Below, in pieces: positions 51,466 through 60,078 of a stretch of 64,000 nt of DNA; the first letter of the stretch is position 1; the number at the start of each line of letters is the position of its first letter. This stretch comes from Taishania sp965247975. Lineage in GTDB: Bacteria; Bacteroidota; Bacteroidia; Flavobacteriales_D; Crocinitomicaceae. The position numbers and the translations under genes are program-made. Below the pieces are notes generated by a model. It saw nothing but the letters and a program-made list of their open reading frames with translations, was not told where the DNA came from and made no database searches. Where the stretch lies: assembly GCA_965247975.1 (NCBI GenBank), contig OZ252050.1:1798001-1862000 (forward strand), in the 5' to 3' direction.

Positions 51466-51570
51466 TTAAAACTGCTTGATTAAGCTCAAGTATTCCACGC
51501 TTTTTTTGAGTTGGAATAAGGGCAATGTTTCCATTAATTCTTTCGCTCGTGCTTCGTCAGTGCCTTTAAT
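51466..51570 (-). pseudogene. 3' remnant of a lost gene beside lysE-like gene
   Basis: Just after the LysE-family gene the minus strand reads, in one open frame, GTDEARAKELMETLPLFQLK and SVEYLSLIKQF, ending in TAA at 51466. It is 34 codons and begins right at the LysE stop. The G-T-x-E-x-A-R...T-L-P-L pattern is like the C-terminal part of YciI/muconolactone-isomerase-type small proteins. No 5' part exists, so I call it a fragment. Confidence 0.5.
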
Positions 51571-52189
51571 TCATTATCAAACACGAATACAAGGCAAAAA
51601 GACCAAACGAAATGATGATCAAACCTGAAATTCGGTTGATCCAAATTAGTCTCTCAGCCGTGATTTTTGATTGAAAATAACTCACTGCAGTGCTCAACAG
51701 AAACCACCAGATTGCAGATCCAAGAAACACACCGAGCACGAGAATCATGGAAGATGAATAGTCTGACTTTTCAGTTCCTAAGCCGAGTCCAGCGAAAATA
51801 GCAAGGAAAGACAAGATCGTTGCTGGATTTGTAACGGTTAAGAAAAAGGTGGAAATGAAATGATAGAACAGACCTTTGCTATCTAGCGTTGCCGCTTTCG
51901 AAGCAGGTTTTGCCACAAATGATTTGATTCCTAAAAAAAGCAAAAACAAGCCACCAATTAATTTCATCCAAAATTCGTGTGTCATCATGAATGAGGAAAT
52001 GGCTGTCAACCCGAAACCTGCAATCACACCATAAATGGTATCGGCCAAAGCGGCTCCCATTCCCGTCACAAAACCAGCTATTCGTCCTTCGGTTAATGTG
52101 CGTTTTATGGTGAGCACACCAATCGGACCAACGGGCGCAGCGACAGAGAATCCAATAATTAAGCCTTTAAATAGATAATCGATTGTCAT
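51566..52189 (-). CDS. LysE-family amino-acid exporter
   Basis: 207 residues from the ATG at 52189, the usual RhtB/LysE length; the longer frame to 52258 adds a hydrophilic tail. Six TM helices, with the family signature GFSVAAPVGPIGVLTIKRTL then GRIAGFVTGMGAALADTIYG. IGGLFLLFLGIKSF and FFLTVTNPATILSFLAIFAG follow. Exports amino acids or related metabolites through the inner membrane; substrate unknown. Confidence 0.92.
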   Translation of the reverse strand: MTIDYLFKGLIIGFSVAAPVGPIGVLTIKRTLTEGRIAGFVTGMGAALADTIYGVIAGFGLTAISSFMMTHEFWMKLIGGLFLLFLGIKSFVAKPASKAATLDSKGLFYHFISTFFLTVTNPATILSFLAIFAGLGLGTEKSDYSSSMILVLGVFLGSAIWWFLLSTAVSYFQSKITAERLIWINRISGLIIISFGLFALYSCLIMN

Positions 52190-52354
52190 GGTGCTATGGT
52201 GAAAATTGTTTTCGAATTTGTGAAGTTGTTGATTTAAATGTGTGTATTTTAATGACAAGATGAAGGTAATTAAAATTGATTTACAATTCGTATTGGTCCA
52301 TCCAAAATAGTAGATTCAAAAAAAATGCTTGCAAATGCGCATTCCTCTGTGATA

Positions 52355-52813
52355 TCACAAACAGCATTTAAACCATTTTGGCTCAGGATATAAAAACTCT
52401 TTTCCGTACGCATATTCATAGTTCGATTTAAAAATAAATTCGCCTTTCGATGATTTTATGCGTGTGAATGTTCTTGAAGGAATCGAATCATTATCGCTTG
52501 GAATGAATGTGATCAACAATGTGCTGTCCTTCAACGTATACCTAAACGGTTTTTCATCCATGAGCAACATGCTGTCTCCTGATATGTTCTGTTTTTCCAA
52601 ATCAATGGGACACGTTCGCGCGAGTTGATGCTCATAACAAACACCTTGATTATTGGAGTTAAATGCATAGACATTTCGATAAAAGTAAAATTCTGAGGTC
52701 CAGTAACTTTCTTTTATTTCGGGAAAGGAATTGGGTTCGTTTTTTTTGTTTACACTTTCGTTGCAAGCAAATAGGAGGGAGAGGGCGAGGATTTTGGAAA
52801 TTGGGTGGTTCAT
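52355..52813 (-). CDS. Lipoprotein coupled to a membrane protein
   Basis: 152 residues; lipobox SLLFAC (Cys 17). The mature part has a SYWTSEFYFYRNVYAFNSNN segment, CYEHQLARTCPIDL with two Cys, LLITFIPSDNDSIPSRTFTR and a C-terminal WFKCC. Function unknown. Its ATG overlaps the stop of the upstream membrane-protein gene (ATGA, 52810-52813). Confidence 0.68.
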   Translation of the reverse strand: MNHPISKILALSLLFACNESVNKKNEPNSFPEIKESYWTSEFYFYRNVYAFNSNNQGVCYEHQLARTCPIDLEKQNISGDSMLLMDEKPFRYTLKDSTLLITFIPSDNDSIPSRTFTRIKSSKGEFIFKSNYEYAYGKEFLYPEPKWFKCCL

Positions 52814-53226
52814 TGTTTGAATGATTGACGGTTGTTAGGTGTTACCTTTTTTGACCACAAAATGCTTAACCAAAAAACAGTTGTTGTAAGAAAAAAAATT
52901 ATAGAAAAAGCGACAAGTAAATAATATCCAATCGCCGCCTTGCTGTCATAATCATGATCAATAAATCCTTGAAAATGGATTGCCGTTCTTGTTAAATAAA
53001 CTAATCCAAGATTAACAAAACTTAAGAAAAATGACCAATTCAGGCTTGTAAAAGCTGCAATCAAGATAGTAATCATGATGAATGGGATACTAGAAAATTC
53101 ATATCCGGGTACCGACATTGGTAATTCTAAATCACCACAATACACATTTAACTTTTCTAAATACGGAAAGAAAATACTTGTTAGTGAACCCAAAAAACAA
53201 ATAATAATAACGATTAAGTATGGCAC
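52810..53226 (-). CDS. Four-TM membrane protein
   Basis: 138 residues, four TM helices (LIVIIICFLGSLTSIFFPYL, IPFIMITILIAAFTSLNW, FLSFVNLGLVYLTRTAI, YYLLVAFSIIFFLTTTVFWL). The loop LNVYCGDLELPMSVPGYEFS is extracytoplasmic. Translationally coupled to the lipoprotein downstream and 10 nt downstream of the DUF1963 gene, so the three genes 54097-52355 form an operon. Function unknown. Confidence 0.68.
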   Translation of the reverse strand: MPYLIVIIICFLGSLTSIFFPYLEKLNVYCGDLELPMSVPGYEFSSIPFIMITILIAAFTSLNWSFFLSFVNLGLVYLTRTAIHFQGFIDHDYDSKAAIGYYLLVAFSIIFFLTTTVFWLSILWSKKVTPNNRQSFKQ

Positions 53227-53236
53227 TTCACAATTT

Positions 53237-54097
53237 TTAAGTTGCTTGATGGATTATTATTGCTTCATTGATATCTAACTTTTCCAAATCTTGTTTTGTT
53301 ATTCCAATATACATGTTTGAATCTCCGATACTTTCGAAATCAAATTCGAATGTAAAACTCAATAAATTTTCGAATTCCATGGCTTTAGACACATACTCGG
53401 TACTTAAATACTTTAGATTGGGCCATTTAGATGATGTCCAGTCCAAATCCGGTCCAGCCTGTACTGGCATTGGATAGCCTCCGATCTGACTTTCAAAAAT
53501 GTTCATATAACTTTCAGCATAATCATAAAGTTTATTTTTGTCGGATTCATTTAAAGTTGAGTTTATTACGGCGCTGTGTTCTGGAGAACCAGGAATTTGA
53601 TAAGATTGTATGAATGCAATTGCCCTTTCTTCGAATTCATAATCTTTAACATAATTCTCGGGGTAAGAAATTCTTAGTAATTCATTTTTAGTTTCAGTAA
53701 AAACGATCTTATATTCCTGTTTTGAGGGGGAGCAGTCATACGCTGCTCCATATTCGTTCTGTGGAGCGGCAAAGTAATGAAAGACAGAAATTAATCCTTC
53801 TTTTTTGAAATTGAAACCGCAATCAACTTTGCTTAGTTCCTTTGTTGAAATTTGACATAAAAAAACCATTGGTTTATTGTCAAAAAGAGGCCATTGATTA
53901 GAATTGGTTAGGTCAGGACAACCCCCGAACTTTGATGACCCTATTTGTGGTGTTCCACTTTTGATATCTAAAAGGGCTGTTGGCTTAATAAGTTTAACAA
54001 TTGTCTCAAAATCGTCAAAATTCAATTGTTTAATCTCAGAAAGTATCTCTTTTTTTGGGTCAATTAATTTCTTAAAAATTTTAAACATTAGTTTCAT
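53237..54097 (-). CDS. DUF1963 (YwqG-like) protein
   Basis: 286 residues. YwqG/DUF1963 signatures: IGSSKFGGCPDLTNSNQWPL, MVFLCQISTKELSKVDCGF, KEGLISVFHYFAAPQNEYGA, IGGYPMPVQAGPDLDW, LLSFTFEFDFESIGDSNMYI and the C-terminal ITKQDLEKLDINEAII. The family is of unknown activity. YwqG of Bacillus sits in a toxin/immunity gene neighbourhood, which fits an immunity-type role, without a toxin here. Start could be Met-4. First gene of the operon to 52355. Confidence 0.88.
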   Translation of the reverse strand: MKLMFKIFKKLIDPKKEILSEIKQLNFDDFETIVKLIKPTALLDIKSGTPQIGSSKFGGCPDLTNSNQWPLFDNKPMVFLCQISTKELSKVDCGFNFKKEGLISVFHYFAAPQNEYGAAYDCSPSKQEYKIVFTETKNELLRISYPENYVKDYEFEERAIAFIQSYQIPGSPEHSAVINSTLNESDKNKLYDYAESYMNIFESQIGGYPMPVQAGPDLDWTSSKWPNLKYLSTEYVSKAMEFENLLSFTFEFDFESIGDSNMYIGITKQDLEKLDINEAIIIHQAT

Positions 54098-54119
54098 TTT
54101 TTGTTGTGCTTATTGGTTT

Positions 54120-54240
54120 TGAACCCAGCACAAATCTGTTATTAAAATATTGAACCGAAGTTAAAGTTTTTTCTTTCAAATGATTGTTGTATCTGAGAAA
54201 GATTGGAGAATAGGTGCTTGATAGCTCTAAGTTATCGTTT
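54120..54240 (-). repeat. Degenerate A-III-like spacer
   Basis: Contains gaaccgaagttaaagtttttt and ctttcaaat, matching the A-III middle block, and ends gatagctctaagttatc. Ends cannot be aligned to a full copy. Confidence 0.4.
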
Positions 54241-54241
54241 A

Positions 54242-54781
54242 TTAATATGTTTCAATAAAATTCAACTTGGGGTTCACTTTATAAATTTCTGTCACGATTT
54301 TCTTTCGGTCCGAAGCTAAGTTAATTTTGTTTTTTGTTAGACCATAGAGTGGCAAGGGAATCGTCATGTTAAATGGAGTATAGGTGAAAAAGTAATTTTT
54401 ACTTGCTTCATTTGTGAACAAAATTATTGTTCCAGCATTTCCCTTTTTATTATTGATTCTTACCGAAACAATTTTTGCGATTGGAATGTTAAAAATTATT
54501 TGTTCATCTCTTTGTCTTATAATCGAACCGTTTTCGAAATAATAAATGTCTTTTAATCTTCTCTTAAATGAAAGAAAAATCAACAATAAAGGAAGTCCTA
54601 TTCCGATTATAACTGAAATTACGATCACAATTTTCCAACTAATAGATGTTGGAAGCGAATTGAGTCTAATAATGGTTGAAATATATAAACCGATGAGAAA
54701 AAGGAGTATTCCGAAAAGAAAATAAACAATATCCTCTAATCTTAACGTGAATTTCTTTTGTGTTTCTATCTCGGTTTTCAT
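54242..54781 (-). CDS. Membrane protein with PH-like domain
   Basis: 179 residues from the ATG at 54781. Another ATG at 54841 overlaps the upstream stop (ATGA) but its 20 extra residues (DARCANPNAANEN) look non-native. Two TM helices (IVYFLFGILLFLIGLYIST and IVIVISVIIGIGLPLLLIFL) precede a soluble PH-like domain (LKDIYYFENGSIIRQRDEQI, IPIAKIVSVRINNKKGNAGT). Similar in design to the bPH protein at 15254. Function unknown. Confidence 0.65.
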   Translation of the reverse strand: MKTEIETQKKFTLRLEDIVYFLFGILLFLIGLYISTIIRLNSLPTSISWKIVIVISVIIGIGLPLLLIFLSFKRRLKDIYYFENGSIIRQRDEQIIFNIPIAKIVSVRINNKKGNAGTIILFTNEASKNYFFTYTPFNMTIPLPLYGLTKNKINLASDRKKIVTEIYKVNPKLNFIETY

Positions 54782-54837
54782 GTTTTCGTTCGCGGCATTG
54801 GGATTGGCGCAACGAGCATCTGAATCTAGTACATTTT

Positions 54838-55842
54838 TCATTTTTCAAGCTGCATAATAAATTTATCCTTTTCCGACTCGGACATTATCGCGTCTAAAAA
54901 TCTTACTGAATAGTTTCTGTCAACAAGGAGTTCGATTAGATATGCCAGTCTATATGAACTATAGAACGAATTTTTGTCAGCATTTTTAATTATGCTAATC
55001 AATGCGTTTTGTTTGAGCTGAGAAAGTTCTTTTGATTCTAAAACTGTACTTGGATTGAAAGATAAAATTTGCAAAAACATAATTGGGTGATAGGATTCAA
55101 ACATTTCCTGAATGAGTTTGTCGTTTTTATCCATTTCTTTCCAAGTGTGAATTGCTTCTAAATTTTCAAATAGGGGCTTGAATTTTTGAAAGGCTTTGTA
55201 AAGGCTGTCGTTGTATTCCATTAAATTGACATCAAGATTCAAATGGCTGATTCTTTTATTAACATATTCACCATTTTTCTGACTTACGGTCAATGAGTAT
55301 AAGGCTTCTATAAAGTACTTTTTTGTTTTTGGGCTAAAACTCTCTGTTCCGATAAATGTAAAAAGGTTTTCCTTATTTTTTTGGCCAATTTCGACAAACC
55401 GTCCTCCTGCATAGAGCACCCGACTCAAAGGATGATTCATTCGTAATAAAATATATTCGAATTTGTCTTGGTTATTAAATAACGACTTATCATAATCACT
55501 TGTATCAAGAAGGGCAAAGAGTTGTTGACCAGCACTATCATGCAGGTGATAAAGGTCTCCACTTTGGAGAATTGAAGTACACAAAATAATAAGGTTCTCG
55601 TTTTTTAGGGAAGTGGTTGAGTCATTAAATATTTTGTTGAGCTCAAATTCACCTTTAGTTATGTTTGAGACAATGCAGCCTTTCTGAATTCGCATTTCTT
55701 CTTTATTCATGATTTTTGAAAGCTGTTCAGTTTTTAGAAACTTTATGTTGGAAAGCGTGCAGTGCTTCACATCAAGTGAATCTTGAGCATAGCAAAGTAT
55801 GCTAGGAAAAGAAATCAAGAATGATATGATAAAGTTCTTCAT
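54838..55842 (-). CDS. Secreted helical protein of unknown function
   Basis: 334 residues with a signal peptide (cleavage after CYAQ). The mature protein is mainly helical, with FALLDTSDYDKSLFNNQDKF, a MEYNDSLYKAFQKFKPLFEN segment and ISIIKNADKNSFYSSYRLAY near the end, which resembles HEAT-like packing. No family recognised. It is followed with an ATGA overlap by the 54841 frame, so the next gene may be coupled to it. Confidence 0.65.
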   Translation of the reverse strand: MKNFIISFLISFPSILCYAQDSLDVKHCTLSNIKFLKTEQLSKIMNKEEMRIQKGCIVSNITKGEFELNKIFNDSTTSLKNENLIILCTSILQSGDLYHLHDSAGQQLFALLDTSDYDKSLFNNQDKFEYILLRMNHPLSRVLYAGGRFVEIGQKNKENLFTFIGTESFSPKTKKYFIEALYSLTVSQKNGEYVNKRISHLNLDVNLMEYNDSLYKAFQKFKPLFENLEAIHTWKEMDKNDKLIQEMFESYHPIMFLQILSFNPSTVLESKELSQLKQNALISIIKNADKNSFYSSYRLAYLIELLVDRNYSVRFLDAIMSESEKDKFIMQLEK

Positions 55843-55873
55843 GGAGAGTCTTTTTTATTTTGTGAGTAACTTT

Positions 55874-55997
55874 TTGTTGCTATGCGATCGGCTCGAATTT
55901 TTAAATAAATTATTGTTCCGAAGATAGAACTTTTCCATTCAATTTTCTTTTGTTGAGACGCGAGATTTTGGGCTGACGCTTAAGCAGCTGTTAGCGT
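55874..55997 (-). repeat. A-III spacer
   Basis: Minus strand AAACGCTAACAGCTGCTTAAG at the gene-proximal end (AAC intact), then gcgtcagccc, a cgaagatagaacttttcc block and ttaaataaat shared with the 45.0 kb copy; the distal end has GCATAGCAAC, not GTT. Confidence 0.72.
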
Positions 55998-56025
55998 TTC
56001 GTTGTTTTAACTTTTGACTTTCGTG

Positions 56026-57570
56026 TCAGTTAGTGATTATTAATTTGTTTGAAAAAATTATCTTATCGTCTTGTGTCAGTTGAATGAAGTATAGTCCATT
56101 TGTTAAATTGTCACGGTGTAAAGTGATGGTCTGCCCACTCATATTTTTAATTTGTTTAACTGTCTCACCAAAAGAATTAAATACCGTCAAGGTGGCGTCC
56201 GTAAAGTTTTCATTTGTATGCAAAACAGTCTGAGTAGAAAAAGGATTTGGATAAAACCCCACTTTACTTCCATTATTGACATCATCTAAACCCACCAGAC
56301 CTGCATAATCATATCTCGCTACAGCAAAACTAATATTAGCCGAACCTGCCATTACAATCTTTCCATCGCTTTGCAAAGCCATTCCTCTACCAAAATCTTC
56401 AGTTGCTCCGATAGGTGTTTGGACAATTCCATTGGTACCAAAAGTGCTATCCAGCATACCGTTTGTATGGTATAGTGCTAAACTAAAATCAAAATCAATT
56501 CCATTGTGACTGAATCCTGCCACCACAATTTTACCATCGCCTTGAATAGCCGATGACGAAGCATAATCATCACCTGTCCCAATATCTGTCGTCACAATGC
56601 CATTGGTACCGAAAGAGTTGTCTATGCTGCCGCTGGAGGTATAACGCAATAATGCAAAATCTGAATTATTACCATTTTGGCTAAAACCGGCCACTACAAT
56701 TTTACCATCACTTTGAAGGGATAACGAATTCGCCTGAGAATCTGAGATTCCTACAGCAGTAGTCAAAATTCCATTGATACCGAAGCCACTGTCCAAACTG
56801 CCGTTAGAAAGGTAACGCGTTAAAGCAAAATCATCATTGATGCCGTTATAACTAAATCCTGCAACCACAATTTTACCATCGCTTTGTATAGCCATTGCGT
56901 TTACGATATCATATGAGACTCCAATAGGAGTAGTCACAATTCCATTCGTACCAAAGGTATTATCCAAGCTACCGTTTGTGTTATAACGTGTTAAAGCAAA
57001 GTCCTTATTTGTGCCATTGTGACTCTGTCCTGCCACCACAATTTTACCATCACCTTGTATGTCTATAGCATATGCTTCATCATTTAAGTCACCAACCCCA
57101 GTAGTCACAATACCATTGGCTCCGAAGGTGTTGTCCAAACTGCCGTTGCTGTTGTAACGTGTTAAAGCAAAATCCCAATCAGTGCCATTGTGGTAACTAT
57201 TTCCGGCTACTACAATTTTCCCGTCGCTTTGTATGGCTACGTCCGTGGCGTAGTCAGCATTGCCAATCGGTGTTGTCACAACCCCATTAGTGCCAAAGGT
57301 GTTGTCCAAACTACCGTTTGTATTATAACGCGCTAAAGCAAAATCATCCTGGAAAGAGATCCTACTATAGCCAGCAACAACAATTTTCCCATCGCTTTGT
57401 ATGGCTAGAGCATAGGCTTGGGAGTGATTGCTTCCAACAGTATTAATCGCTATTCCATTAATGCCAAAAGTGAGGTCTAGCGAACCATTTTGGGCCAAAG
57501 AAACGAATGGAAATGCAAGAAAGGCTAAAGGTAAAAAAGCCATTTTGGAACATGTAATTTTGCTTTTCAT
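56026..57570 (-). CDS. Delta-60 repeat beta-propeller with T9SS sorting domain
   Basis: 514 residues, signal peptide, then seven delta-60 repeats. Each has a Q-S/G-DGKIVVAG strand, a DFALTRY or DDFALARYNTNG strand, and a SLDNTFGTNGIVTT turn, at about 55-residue intervals from residue 55 to 420, which fit one seven-bladed propeller. The C-terminus is a type IX sorting domain (FYPNPFSTQTVLHT, NGLYFIQL, KLIITN). Secreted and probably surface-attached; binding partner unknown. Confidence 0.93.
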   Translation of the reverse strand: MKSKITCSKMAFLPLAFLAFPFVSLAQNGSLDLTFGINGIAINTVGSNHSQAYALAIQSDGKIVVAGYSRISFQDDFALARYNTNGSLDNTFGTNGVVTTPIGNADYATDVAIQSDGKIVVAGNSYHNGTDWDFALTRYNSNGSLDNTFGANGIVTTGVGDLNDEAYAIDIQGDGKIVVAGQSHNGTNKDFALTRYNTNGSLDNTFGTNGIVTTPIGVSYDIVNAMAIQSDGKIVVAGFSYNGINDDFALTRYLSNGSLDSGFGINGILTTAVGISDSQANSLSLQSDGKIVVAGFSQNGNNSDFALLRYTSSGSIDNSFGTNGIVTTDIGTGDDYASSSAIQGDGKIVVAGFSHNGIDFDFSLALYHTNGMLDSTFGTNGIVQTPIGATEDFGRGMALQSDGKIVMAGSANISFAVARYDYAGLVGLDDVNNGSKVGFYPNPFSTQTVLHTNENFTDATLTVFNSFGETVKQIKNMSGQTITLHRDNLTNGLYFIQLTQDDKIIFSNKLIITN

Positions 57571-57670
57571 TTTTTCATTTTAAAATATTTCCCTTACTCT
57601 GTTTTAGGCTTTTCTGGTTTCACCTGTCACATCTATTATTGTTATTCTGTAGTGTTATTGCAATGATTTC

Positions 57671-57748
57671 TAACGGTTTCTCAACTAGCAGACGCGGGCT
57701 TCTTTGATGTGTTTGTTCAGCCCGTGGCTTTTAGTTGATGTTATAGCC
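57671..57748 (-). repeat. A-I spacer, best-preserved copy
   Basis: Minus strand GGCTATAACATCAACTAAAAG to TAGTTGAGAAACCGTTAGAAAT. AAC and GTT ends are intact, caacta/tagttg (57682-57687 and 57732-57737) and cgggct/agcccg (57695-57700 and 57719-57724) give a two-part stem with a loop of about 18 nt. Begins 3-4 nt after the TGA at 57752. Confidence 0.85.
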
Positions 57749-57751
57749 ATT

Positions 57752-58171
57752 TCAATTAAGTTCTTGAATTATCTCATCGAGTAGAACTTTGATTCGTTCA
57801 GCAACCTTTAGATCTTCAATATTACTCGAAAACCAACTTCCATCAATTGAAACCTCATAATAGTATTTGAAACCATATGCGCGTGCAGCTTCTCTGTCCA
57901 CTTTTATTTTTTCAATTACTACATTGGTTTTATCAAGGTCAAATCTTGCATCATGAGATTCACCCTCATAAACAAAGGTTGTTTTAATCAATGTTTTATT
58001 TTCAACTTTATTCTTAAATCCACTGACTCCAGAATTCATATCCGGAATATGAGTACTCATATAATTGTCAAGTGTATTTATCAAAGAGTCTAATTTATCG
58101 TTTCGTTGAGCCATGCAGATGGTTGTCAAGGTCATGAATAATGCGAGATTAAAAAAATGTTTCAGCTTCAT
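57752..58171 (-). CDS. Secreted protein of unknown function
   Basis: 139 residues with a signal peptide (cleavage near CMAQ). The mature region is a short helix (KLDSLINTLDNYM) then a beta-rich part (TFVYEGESHDARFDL, VVIEKIKVDREAA, FKYYYEVSIDGSWF) and a C-terminal helix. I cannot name the family. A B repeat lies upstream and an A-I spacer follows, so it has both cassette-like flanks. Confidence 0.65.
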   Translation of the reverse strand: MKLKHFFNLALFMTLTTICMAQRNDKLDSLINTLDNYMSTHIPDMNSGVSGFKNKVENKTLIKTTFVYEGESHDARFDLDKTNVVIEKIKVDREAARAYGFKYYYEVSIDGSWFSSNIEDLKVAERIKVLLDEIIQELN

Positions 58172-58206
58172 TTTATTATCTATTGGTTTGAGTGTTTGTT
58201 TTATTG

Positions 58207-58360
58207 GCTATAACTTACTTATACACACAACTCCCAATAACTTCTAATTCCAATTTCTCTGTATTTAACAACGTATAATCCATCAAAACCAACAAAAAAT
58301 CCGAAAAACAGTTATAGGTACTTGGAATTAAGTTTAGCAGTTACGCATACCCAAATATAA
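58207..58360 (-). repeat. Repeat B, copy 8
   Basis: Outer arm gctataacttacttatacac then acaactccc; central cgtataatccatcaaaacc and aaaacagttataggtacttg; inner arm gcagttacgcatacccaaatata. TATATTTG present, preceded at 17 nt by TTG, a full TTG/TAnnTTTG promoter. Confidence 0.82.
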
Positions 58361-58498
58361 CAAATTATTTTTCAATCAACATGCAGTAGGAAGGCTTTTG
58401 CTTTCAGTCATCAAAGGTTTTGACAAATTTTTAGTTTAATCCAAAGAACTTATCGCTGTAATCACAAAGCAGTCTGCTCGACAATTACCCAATACCAC

Positions 58499-59587
58499 TC
58501 ACTTCTTTTGTGCAAACGGTAATCTAAATTTTGTCATGGGAGGCATGGTGTCGCCAAGTAAAAAGCCCCACGGTTTTAGTGATTCGATGTGGTCGAAGAT
58601 GACTTTGGTGATGGCCGTGAGTGGAATGGATAAGAACATCCCGGGAATTCCCCATAAAGCGCCACCGGCTATCACAACGATGATGGAAACCAAGGCATTG
58701 ATTTTGACGCGTGATCCAACCAACTTTGGCATGATGTAATTGTTGTCGATTACTTGAACAATGGAGTAGGCGAGTAGTACCAATAAAGCGGAAGTTACCG
58801 AATGGTTTGCGAGCGCAATCAGCATGGGCAAGGAAATTGAAATAATGCCGCCAATGTATGGAATCAGATTTAAGAGCGCACCAATCACGCCGAATAAGAT
58901 GGCATATTCGATCCCGATGAGCATCAAACTAAGTGAATTGAGCACTGCAACAAGCACGATTTCAATCACTAAGCCAACCAAAAATTGTTTTACAATTGAC
59001 TTGGTCGAGCTCAACACTTCATCTACCTCTGACGCGTTCAGTTTTCCGATAAGTCGATGTATGAACTCAAGAAGCAAGGGCTTGTAATATAAAATCAAGA
59101 AAATATAAACTGGAAGAAGAAAAACCGTCACCAACAAGTGACTAATTCCACTGATGGTTTTACCGAAATACGATTTGCTGCCTTGGATAATTTCGCTTTT
59201 TGTTTGATCCATGTAGGTTTCCACCTTGCTCATTTCCAAGATAAAACTGGAAGAAATCCATTTTGTAAAGCTGCTTATCGCTTCCTGACTTTTGTCCAAG
59301 AGTGCAGGAAATGACTCAGAAAACTTGCTCATTTGAACGGAAAGAAAAAACACCAAACCAAAAAGTAAGGCGACTAACAAAACAATGGAAATAGCGATCG
59401 CAATGACACGGGGAATTTTGAGTCGTTCTAAAAGGGCAACAAGTGGGCTTAGGACAATGGCGATGATTAGTGCGAAAATAAGTGGTAAAAGGATTAGCTG
59501 CGACAGGTAAAGGATCTCAATGAAAAAATAGAGACCAATAATGATCACTGTTGCTTTGAGATAAAATGGAATCTTTTGTGAAATCAT
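58499..59587 (-). CDS. AI-2E family transporter
   Basis: 362 residues, eight TM helices in the usual order, with PLIFALIIAIVLSPLVALLE at the start, a KSYFGKTISGISHLLVTVFL helix in the middle, LIPYIGGIISISLPMLIAL and a C-terminal GGALWGIPGMFLSIPLTAIT region. The family (AI-2E/PerM) includes putative autoinducer-2 exporters and Na+/H+ antiporter-like proteins. Last gene of the envelope-stress operon starting at 60938. Confidence 0.92.
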   Translation of the reverse strand: MISQKIPFYLKATVIIIGLYFFIEILYLSQLILLPLIFALIIAIVLSPLVALLERLKIPRVIAIAISIVLLVALLFGLVFFLSVQMSKFSESFPALLDKSQEAISSFTKWISSSFILEMSKVETYMDQTKSEIIQGSKSYFGKTISGISHLLVTVFLLPVYIFLILYYKPLLLEFIHRLIGKLNASEVDEVLSSTKSIVKQFLVGLVIEIVLVAVLNSLSLMLIGIEYAILFGVIGALLNLIPYIGGIISISLPMLIALANHSVTSALLVLLAYSIVQVIDNNYIMPKLVGSRVKINALVSIIVVIAGGALWGIPGMFLSIPLTAITKVIFDHIESLKPWGFLLGDTMPPMTKFRLPFAQKK

Positions 59588-59651
59588 CGGGGATTTAAAA
59601 TGCCGATTGTTTTAGACTCAGATTGATTGAGACTTAAAAAAATCAGAAGAA

Positions 59652-60035
59652 TTACTCGGAGGTTTCCGTTTTTGCCGAAAACAACTTCTCGACTCCAACA
59701 ATTATACTTGCAGCATTTGTTTGAATAAAAGAAGCGGAAACCTTTTCTAAAAGCACGGAACTCAAAAAACCTTTGACGCTGCCATTTTTGTTGAACACTT
59801 TTTCGATGAGGTAGTTGACTCCTAAATTCATTCCTCCTTTTATCAAATCGAATTGCATGCCTTTATCAGTCACGAGTTCATGAATGGAGGATTTCACTAC
59901 TTCGACTGGACTTAATGATTGAGCCAAATCTTCAAAGGATTCGCGTAATCTAATCTCTTGAATTTCTTTGGATTTTTTGACTTCACTAATGAGCGACAAT
60001 AAATCATCATGCACTGAAAATGCTGTTTTTTCCAT
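59652..60035 (-). CDS. Unknown protein of the AI-2E/YtxH operon
   Basis: 127 residues with charged N-terminus (LISEVKKSKEIQEIRLRESF), a helical region, and a mildly hydrophobic C-terminal GMNLGVNYLIEKVF then LSSVLLEKVSASFIQTNAAS segment that could lie at a membrane. No family recognised. Located 44 nt after the holin-like gene and 65 nt before the AI-2E gene, so it is part of the operon. Confidence 0.62.
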   Translation of the reverse strand: MEKTAFSVHDDLLSLISEVKKSKEIQEIRLRESFEDLAQSLSPVEVVKSSIHELVTDKGMQFDLIKGGMNLGVNYLIEKVFNKNGSVKGFLSSVLLEKVSASFIQTNAASIIVGVEKLFSAKTETSE

Positions 60036-60078
60036 GGTGAATCGTTTTTGGTGTTCTATGTAATGCTATTTTGAAATG

